This document shows, piece after piece, positions 6,614-7,027 of a DNA stretch of 7,027 bases (position 1 is the stretch's first letter; each line of letters opens with the position of its first letter). The translations under genes and the position numbers were made by a program. Source of the stretch: Flavipsychrobacter stenotrophus (GTDB lineage: Bacteria > Bacteroidota > Bacteroidia > Chitinophagales > Chitinophagaceae); assembly GCA_947372365.1 (NCBI GenBank), contig CANBTK010000099.1, positions 1 to 7,027 of the forward strand. Direction: 5' to 3'. Below the pieces are notes generated by a model that was not told where the DNA came from, searched no databases, and saw only the letters and a list, made by a program, of their open reading frames with translations.

Positions 6614-6715
6614 ATGCCTGCAAAGGCACGGGCGAAGCTCTGAGGGGATGTTCACATGCCGAATTTTGGTGTGCAATTGGCGCTAAGTGTAATAGGCAAC
6701 GGCATTTGCCCGCCC
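6614..6715. other. intergenic sequence between the MITE-like element and the terminator
   Basis: No gene seen. It carries the inner hairpin of the interrupted repeat (6615-6628), a 6-bp inverted pair ATGCCG (6656-6661) / CGGCAT (6700-6705), and a 5-bp stem GGCAA/TTGCC with a 6-nt loop at 6695-6710. None is strong enough to name. Confidence 0.5.
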
Positions 6716-6752
6716 AAATAAAAAGGGCTGCCTCTTTTACGTTGGCAGCCCT
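6716..6752 (-). terminator. intrinsic terminator of the SPOR-like gene
   Basis: Read on the minus strand, AGGGCTGCC and GGCAGCCCT form a perfect 9-bp GC-rich stem (6724-6732 with 6744-6752) with an 11-nt loop, followed by TTTTTATTT. It lies 24 bp after the stop codon at 6777. This is the clearest intrinsic terminator in the window. Confidence 0.88.
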
Positions 6753-6776
6753 GAAGAATATAAAATGCGAACAAAA

Positions 6777-7027
6777 TTATTTGTAGATAACAACGTTTTT
6801 GTAACCGAAAAACCGCTGCATGGAGTCTTTTACGTGGGTAGTATCAAGGGCGCGGCAATTAACAGTTTCCAGTAGTTTATAGTTTACCGAATCGCTGGTT
6901 ACCATTTCTACTTTGTGCCCATTTATTTTTAACCTCCTTAGTTGCTTTTCAGCTTTGTCGCGGGCTGCATAATCGCCAATCATCAATTGGTAAGTAATTA
7001 CAGCGTTGGTATCCACCATCACCGGGG
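6777..7027 (-). CDS. SPOR-like domain protein, C-terminal fragment
   Basis: The last 82 or so codons of a gene that continues beyond the right edge. The frame stays open to the window end, so the GTG/ATG codons near 7017-7022 are not the real start. The visible part, ITYQLMIGDYAARDKAEKQLRRLKINGHKVEMV and onward, resembles a C-terminal SPOR domain, which binds denuded glycan strands of peptidoglycan. It has a first strand YQLMIGDY, a helix with the 'rdkAekqlrrLk' pattern, a strand KVEMV, a strand YKLLETV, then a final helix and strand. The match is by pattern only; several consensus positions (the usual Gly-x-Phe of SPOR) are altered to Gly-Asp-Tyr. Upstream domains and function cannot be seen. 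Confidence 0.55.
   Translation of the reverse strand, partial: PVMVDTNAVITYQLMIGDYAARDKAEKQLRRLKINGHKVEMVTSDSVNYKLLETVNCRALDTTHVKDSMQRFFGYKNVVIYK

Larger units (their letters stand above)
6353..6647. repeat. older hairpin repeat interrupted by the MITE-like element
   Basis: If the 239-bp element and one copy of the 10-bp duplication are removed, the flanks join into a compact structure. CCCCT (6353-6357) faces AGGGG (6643-6647), and TGCCT-GCAA-AGGCA (6615-6628) forms an inner 5-bp hairpin with a GCAA (GNRA-type) loop. This looks like a second, unrelated palindromic intergenic repeat that served as the insertion target. It is inference from a reconstructed sequence. Confidence 0.45.

Noticed and set aside
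7017..7022. GTG/ATG near the right edge as the start of the SPOR-like gene
   Set aside because: The frame stays open to the window end and the visible part is a C-terminal domain, so the true start lies outside.

Overview
The window looks like a chromosomal segment of a Bacteroidota bacterium, probably from the Chitinophagia/Sphingobacteriia/Flavobacteriia side. The evidence is the protein families (Tgt with the Bacteroidota-type C-terminus, a PorT-like outer-membrane barrel, an IS1380-family transposase), start codons without Shine-Dalgarno sequences, and TAnnTTTG-type -7 promoter boxes upstream of several genes. Genus cannot be fixed from the sequence alone.

Layout: an N-terminal fragment of an outer-membrane beta-barrel protein (minus strand, up to 229) diverges from tgt (399-1529), which makes queuosine in tRNA. 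tgt is followed by an LptF/LptG-family permease (1819-2913), probably for lipopolysaccharide transport. The tgt-permease spacer consists almost entirely of two 7-bp tandem repeat arrays. The first starts exactly on the tgt stop codon and the second runs into the first codons of the permease. A third, smaller heptamer array starts exactly on the permease stop codon. Next come a convergent small lipoprotein gene of unknown function (2977-3339, minus) and a divergent MFS transporter (3436-4605).

The right part (4606-6776) is accessory. It holds a REP-like hairpin (4771-4867), an apparently intact IS1380-family insertion sequence with 17-bp terminal inverted repeats (4895-6300), and a 239-bp non-coding palindromic element (6365-6603). 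That element has 16-bp terminal inverted repeats and a perfect 10-bp direct duplication at its borders; it looks like a MITE inserted into an older hairpin repeat. A good intrinsic terminator (6716-6752) closes the last gene, the C-terminal part of a SPOR-like protein that runs off the window edge.

The protein-coding genes are ordinary. The most unusual material is non-coding: the stop-codon-anchored heptamer arrays, the permease start codon that seems to lie inside a diverged repeat unit, and the nested palindromic element. No CRISPR array, tRNA, rRNA, defence system or biosynthetic cluster is visible.
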